From a virus: a stretch of DNA of 64,000 nucleotides. Position 1 is the first letter of the stretch. Each line of letters opens with the position of its first letter. The DNA is taken from IMG/VR virus record IMGVR_UViG_3300042389_000724, positions 31,390-95,389 of that record; one strand, 5' to 3'. Below, in pieces: positions 60,857-64,000 of this stretch. The position numbers were made by a program, and so were the translations under genes. The notes beneath the pieces were generated by a model. The model was not told the origin of the DNA, did not search any database, and was given only the letters and a program-made list of their open reading frames with translations.

Positions 60857-62358
60857 TGTTTGACCTTGATGTGAGCGTAGTGGATTCGGTTTATGTTCGT
60901 GTGCAGTGCGACAGAGGAATCGCGCATGAACTGTCTGATTACTTCACATTCAAGGTGCCTGGCTACAAGTTCATGCCTGCATATCGTTCTCGTTTGTGGA
61001 ACGGTGAGATCAAACTGTACAACATCCATAGCCAACTCATCTACGCGGGTTTGGTGGACTACATCAAGAAGTTCGCGGACGAGCGACAGTACACCGTCAC
61101 CTTCCCTGCGCGAAACGAAATCAACATCACGCCTGACGCTGTGAGAAAGTTTATGCAGGACTTCTTACAGGTTCATGTTGGTGGCAAGAAGGTGGACGCA
61201 CACGATCACCAAGTAAACGCGGTGCATCATGCGATGCAGCAGGAGCGATGCTTGCTCCTGTCTCCCACAGGCAGCGGCAAGAGCCTCATCATCTACACGC
61301 TCCTGCGGTACTACTTGGACAAGATTCCATCGGACAAGAAGGTATTGATCGTGGTTCCAACGGTGTCTCTCGTAGAGCAGATGCTTTCCGATTTCACGGA
61401 CTACTCGTCTGCGAACGGGTGGAGCGTGAAGAGCAACTGCCACAAGATCATGTCGGGTGAGGAAAAGAACAGCGACAAGCGGGTAGTGGTGTCCACTTGG
61501 CAGAGCATATACAAGCAGAGCGAGAAGTGGTTTCAGCAGTTTGGTGCAGTGGTTGGTGATGAGGCTCACCTGTTCAAGTCAAAGTCTCTCACCGCCATCA
61601 TGTCCAAACTAAAGACCTGTCCGTATCGCGTGGGAACCACGGGAACACTGGACGGAACCAATACTCACAAATTGGTGCTTGAAGGACTTTTTGGAAAAGC
61701 CTATGAAGTCACCAAAACAAAAACCCTGATGGAGAAGCAAATACTCAGCGATCTAAAGATTGAGTGTTTGCTGCTCTCATATCCTGATCTTGATCGTGAG
61801 TCTGTGAGGCGAGCGAAATATCAAGACGAGATCAAGTGGATCATCGGCTCCAAGCGGCGCAACGCATTCATCGCTGGTATGTGTCAGCGACTGAAGGGCA
61901 ACTCCCTCATACTATTTCAATTCGTAGAAGACCACGGAAAGGTGCTAAATAGTCTTGTGAGGGCTTGCGTTCCTCCCGAGCGTAAGGTATTCTTTGTGCA
62001 TGGTGGTACGGAGGCTGCTGATAGAGAGGAGATTCGTAAGATTGTTGAAAGCGAGTCCGATGCAGTAATCATCGCATCATATGGCACATTCAGCACAGGA
62101 ATCTCTATCCGCCGCCTCCATAACATCATATTCGCCTCACCGTCCAAATCCCGCATTCGTGTCCTACAGAGCATAGGGCGACAGTTGCGGGTGTCACAGG
62201 ACAAAACGGTGGCGCGACTTTACGACATCGGTGATGACCTTTCGTGGAAATCTTGGAAAAACCACACGCTACGACACATGAACGAGCGTATGAGATTGTA
62301 CGAAACGGAAGGGTTTGAACACAAACTAGTCAAGATACAGTTAGGAGAAGACGCATGA
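60853..62358 (+). CDS. uvsW: UvsW-like DNA/RNA helicase
   Basis: A 501-residue superfamily 2 helicase equal in length to T4 UvsW. The N-terminal domain includes YFTFKVPGYKFMPAYRSRLWNGEIKLY. Motif I is SPTGSGKS at 137-144, motif II DEAH at 236-239, motif III TGT near 266, and motif VI QSIGRQLR near 447-454. UvsW unwinds R-loops and branched DNA and ends origin-dependent replication. It begins in the dCMP-deaminase stop codon and overlaps the Sm-like gene by four bases. Confidence 0.96.
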   Translation: MMFDLDVSVVDSVYVRVQCDRGIAHELSDYFTFKVPGYKFMPAYRSRLWNGEIKLYNIHSQLIYAGLVDYIKKFADERQYTVTFPARNEINITPDAVRKFMQDFLQVHVGGKKVDAHDHQVNAVHHAMQQERCLLLSPTGSGKSLIIYTLLRYYLDKIPSDKKVLIVVPTVSLVEQMLSDFTDYSSANGWSVKSNCHKIMSGEEKNSDKRVVVSTWQSIYKQSEKWFQQFGAVVGDEAHLFKSKSLTAIMSKLKTCPYRVGTTGTLDGTNTHKLVLEGLFGKAYEVTKTKTLMEKQILSDLKIECLLLSYPDLDRESVRRAKYQDEIKWIIGSKRRNAFIAGMCQRLKGNSLILFQFVEDHGKVLNSLVRACVPPERKVFFVHGGTEAADREEIRKIVESESDAVIIASYGTFSTGISIRRLHNIIFASPSKSRIRVLQSIGRQLRVSQDKTVARLYDIGDDLSWKSWKNHTLRHMNERMRLYETEGFEHKLVKIQLGEDA

Positions 62359-63251
62359 GAAGATCAAAGAAGTCGGAACTCAGAGTCTTCAAACTTCGTA
62401 GCGGTGAAGAGATTATTGCGAAGGTTGCTGGCAAGTCGAAGGACAAGATCAAGTTGCAGCGTCCGATGAAGATCGTGGAAAACTATCAGACCGATCCTTT
62501 CACGGGAGCAAAGCGGCAGTTTGTCTTCTTTACAAATTGGCTCGGAAACACCGCAGAACTGTCTGCTGATATTCCGCTTGACTTCATTGTGGTAGAACTG
62601 TCTCCTGATCCTGACATGATCTCGCTGTACTCCAAGCAGACAGAAATAGAAGACACGAACAACACCCCTGCTCCAAAGAATCCAAAGTCTCTGTTTCCGA
62701 ACATGAGCGAAGCAGACATTCAGAAAATGTCTGATGAGATTGACGAGAAACTAGAAGAGATGCTGAAGCAGTTGGCTAGCGAAGAACCGCAGGGATCTTC
62801 TGGAGGTGCCATAAATCCTATTCCAGTGGATTGGAATGCTTCAAATCCGCCCAATCCTCTTCCACTCACTCCACCGTTGCCGTTCATCAATCCTGGTATG
62901 GGAATTCCTCCGCGATTGCCAAATTCTATTCTGTTCAGCGTGAGCATTCCGCAGGACATACTTGCTGCTTGGGTAGAGAGTGGATTCATCGACTATCTCA
63001 AAGACAGCGTTCAAGATTTCATGACCACAGATTTTCTTGAAGAGATTATGAACGATGAAGAGGACGAGGTTCCGCAGAAGCCAAAGAAGAAGCGGAACAA
63101 GCGTGAAAAGATTTCCAAGGACGAGTGGAAAGAGCCGTCCGAAGATTTGAAAAAGAAGCCCAACTACGGGAACAGCCACGAAGACTGGTCGCCGTACCTG
63201 AAGGACTACTTGCCAGAGCAAGAGCCTCCAAAAAATGAAGATGAGGGTTGA
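62355..63251 (+). CDS. Sm-like N-terminal domain protein with proline-rich and charged tail
   Basis: A 298-residue protein. Residues 8-95 resemble an Sm/LSm fold: RVFKLRSGEEIIAKVAGKSKDKIKLQRPMKIVE, then FVFFTNWLGN and the long strand DFIVVELSPDPDMISLY. A helical region (EADIQKMSDEIDEKLEEML) and a Pro-rich stretch at about 158-195 follow, then an acidic and basic C terminus (KPKKKRNKREK, EDWSPYLKDYLPEQEPP). AGGAG precedes the ATG. It is the last gene of the uvsY-uvsW run, directly before the gp55 promoter. RNA binding is a guess; no function is known to me. Confidence 0.68.
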   Translation: MRRSKKSELRVFKLRSGEEIIAKVAGKSKDKIKLQRPMKIVENYQTDPFTGAKRQFVFFTNWLGNTAELSADIPLDFIVVELSPDPDMISLYSKQTEIEDTNNTPAPKNPKSLFPNMSEADIQKMSDEIDEKLEEMLKQLASEEPQGSSGGAINPIPVDWNASNPPNPLPLTPPLPFINPGMGIPPRLPNSILFSVSIPQDILAAWVESGFIDYLKDSVQDFMTTDFLEEIMNDEEDEVPQKPKKKRNKREKISKDEWKEPSEDLKKKPNYGNSHEDWSPYLKDYLPEQEPPKNEDEG

Positions 63252-63275
63252 CAAAAACACTACATGATGGATAAT
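63248..63275 (+). promoter_or_regulatory. Sigma70-type promoter of gp55
   Basis: TTGACA (63248-63253), 16 bases, then GATAAT (63270-63275), 19 bases before the gp55 ATG at 63295. It begins inside the stop region of the previous gene and is the best of the three promoters with this layout. Confidence 0.72.
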
Positions 63276-63294
63276 GATCCGTGAAAGGCATACG

Positions 63295-63903
63295 ATGGCA
63301 AAAAAGAAAAGTGAACATTACATAGACAATCAGCAGTTTTTTGAAGAGATGCGCGAGTGGAAGACTCTTGTGAATGCAGCAGACAAGGCGGGGTCGCCGC
63401 ACCCGCCTGTCACGCACTACATTGGCGAGTGCTTTATGAAGATTGCGGAGAACCTGTCCCGCAAGCCGAACTTCATCAACTATCCGTATCGTGACGAGAT
63501 GATCTCTGACGGCATAGAGAACTGCCTGCTGTACGCATACAACTTTGATCCGTCCAAGTCCAAGAATCCATTCTCGTACTTTACGCAGATCATCTACTAT
63601 GCTTTCCTTCGCCGTATTCAGAAGGAAAAAAAGCAGGCATACATCAAACTGAAGAAGATTGAGATGAGCGATGTAGACTCGCAGATGAAGAAGTGGTTTC
63701 GTGAGAACTACCTGAAGGTTGGCGACAACTTTGAGACTCTGCCGACATTCCTCACCGAAAACGACATCAACTCGTTTGAGAAGAAGACAGGTGAGGCTGA
63801 AATCGTTGTGGACGAGCCACTAGAAAAGCCGAAGAAGACCACGAAGCCAAAGAAGCCTTCAAAGCCGAAGGCAAAGGTTTCAAAGAAAGGCAAGAAGAAG
63901 TGA
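63295..63903 (+). CDS. 55: gp55-like late sigma factor
   Basis: 202 residues from the ATG at 63295, chosen because GAAAGG lies just ahead and because an earlier ATG at 63274 overlaps the -10 box. Features match T4 gp55 (185): HYIDNQQFFEEMREWK, YIGECFMKIAENLSRKPNFINYPYRDEMISDGIENCLLYAYNFDPSK and NPFSYFTQIIYYAFLRRIQKEKKQ, the sigma region 2-like core. It directs host polymerase to late promoters. The T4 C-terminal SLDFLY clamp-binding motif is missing; the tail is instead Lys/Pro-rich. Confidence 0.93.
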   Translation: MAKKKSEHYIDNQQFFEEMREWKTLVNAADKAGSPHPPVTHYIGECFMKIAENLSRKPNFINYPYRDEMISDGIENCLLYAYNFDPSKSKNPFSYFTQIIYYAFLRRIQKEKKQAYIKLKKIEMSDVDSQMKKWFRENYLKVGDNFETLPTFLTENDINSFEKKTGEAEIVVDEPLEKPKKTTKPKKPSKPKAKVSKKGKKK

Positions 63904-64000
63904 AGATTGCCATCGTGACGGACACGCACTTTGGTGCGCGTAATGATTCCCCTGTATTCATGGAACACTTCATGCGGTTCTTTGACCGCGTGTTCTTTCC
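63900..64000 (+). CDS. 47: gp47-like recombination nuclease subunit (partial)
   Basis: A reading frame that begins with GTG at 63900, overlapping the gp55 stop, and runs off the window. Its first residues KIAIVTDTHFGARND are the metallophosphoesterase motif I (D-x-H) of gp47/SbcD/Mre11, and HFMRFFDRVFF follows. With gp46 it resects DNA ends for recombination. Only 33 codons are visible. Confidence 0.9.
   Translation, partial: MKIAIVTDTHFGARNDSPVFMEHFMRFFDRVFF

Noticed and set aside
61944-61953. GCTAAATAG inside uvsW
   Set aside because: No late gene follows closely and it lies deep in coding sequence, so chance is more likely.
1-64000. CRISPR arrays, insertion sequences, integrase or attachment sites
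   Set aside because: No regularly spaced repeats, transposase motifs or recombinase genes were found; tRNA genes at the left end are phage genes, not an integration scar.
1-64000. Photosynthesis or other auxiliary metabolic genes
   Set aside because: None are visible apart from the dCMP-deaminase-family gene, so the cyanophage-like architecture does not by itself show a cyanobacterial host.

Overview
This window is a contiguous late-gene and recombination-gene section of a T4-like, contractile-tailed phage genome. Gene content and order follow phage T4 closely: gp53, hub, gp25, gp6, gp7-like, gp8, a gp10-position protein, fibres, then gp13 to gp23, followed by uvsY, uvsW, gp55 and gp47. Several features resemble the marine and cyanophage branch rather than the enteric T-evens: a gp5 without lysozyme, a gp3-like gene between gp23 and uvsY, gp33 beside gp32 with no gp59 between them, and very large baseplate and fibre proteins. 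No photosynthesis or other host-marker gene is present, so the host cannot be named. No intergenic gap exceeds about 105 bases.

Layout. Positions 1-234 hold three tRNA genes (Ser-GCU, Gln-UUG, Thr-UGU). A small membrane protein follows at 279. Two beta-rich virion-like proteins lie on the minus strand (464-3696). Next on the plus strand come gp33 (late co-activator) and gp32 (single-strand DNA binding), the latter with a sigma70-type promoter and a strong terminator. From 10034 down to 5109 the minus strand carries a tail-assembly block: gp4, a conserved protein, a tube-initiator-like protein, gp26, and a 735-residue tape-measure candidate. The end of gp26 has a T-TTT-TTT slippery site followed by an open -1 frame, which looks like an unannotated tail-chaperone frameshift. 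From 10070 to 33060 the plus strand carries the baseplate (gp48, gp53, gp27, gp5, PAAR tip, gp25, gp6, giant gp7-like, gp8, DUF4815-like). From 33063 to 45910 it carries tail fibres, a beta-helix spike and LamG-type modules. From 45913 to 59230 come the neck, terminase, tail and head genes (gp13, 14, 15, 16, 17, 18, 19, 20, 67, 68, 21, 22, 23), closed by a second strong terminator. From 59300 to the end come a gp3-like protein, UvsY, a dCMP-deaminase-family protein, UvsW, an Sm-like protein, gp55 and the start of gp47.

How it works together. gp55 (late sigma) and gp33 are expected to drive the structural genes. Octamers ending in TAAATA, close to the T4 late promoter TATAAATA, stand 14-27 bases ahead of seven genes. 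The replication, recombination and sigma genes (gp32, uvsY, gp55) instead have TTGAC(A/T) boxes with a 16-base spacer. Both late factors lack the C-terminal hydrophobic motif that in T4 binds the sliding clamp, and gp32 has no cysteine and so cannot hold the usual zinc. The least explained parts are the frameshift, a membrane-anchored GAF-like protein inside the baseplate operon, the Sm-like protein beside gp55, and the spread of carbohydrate-binding-type modules through baseplate and fibre genes.
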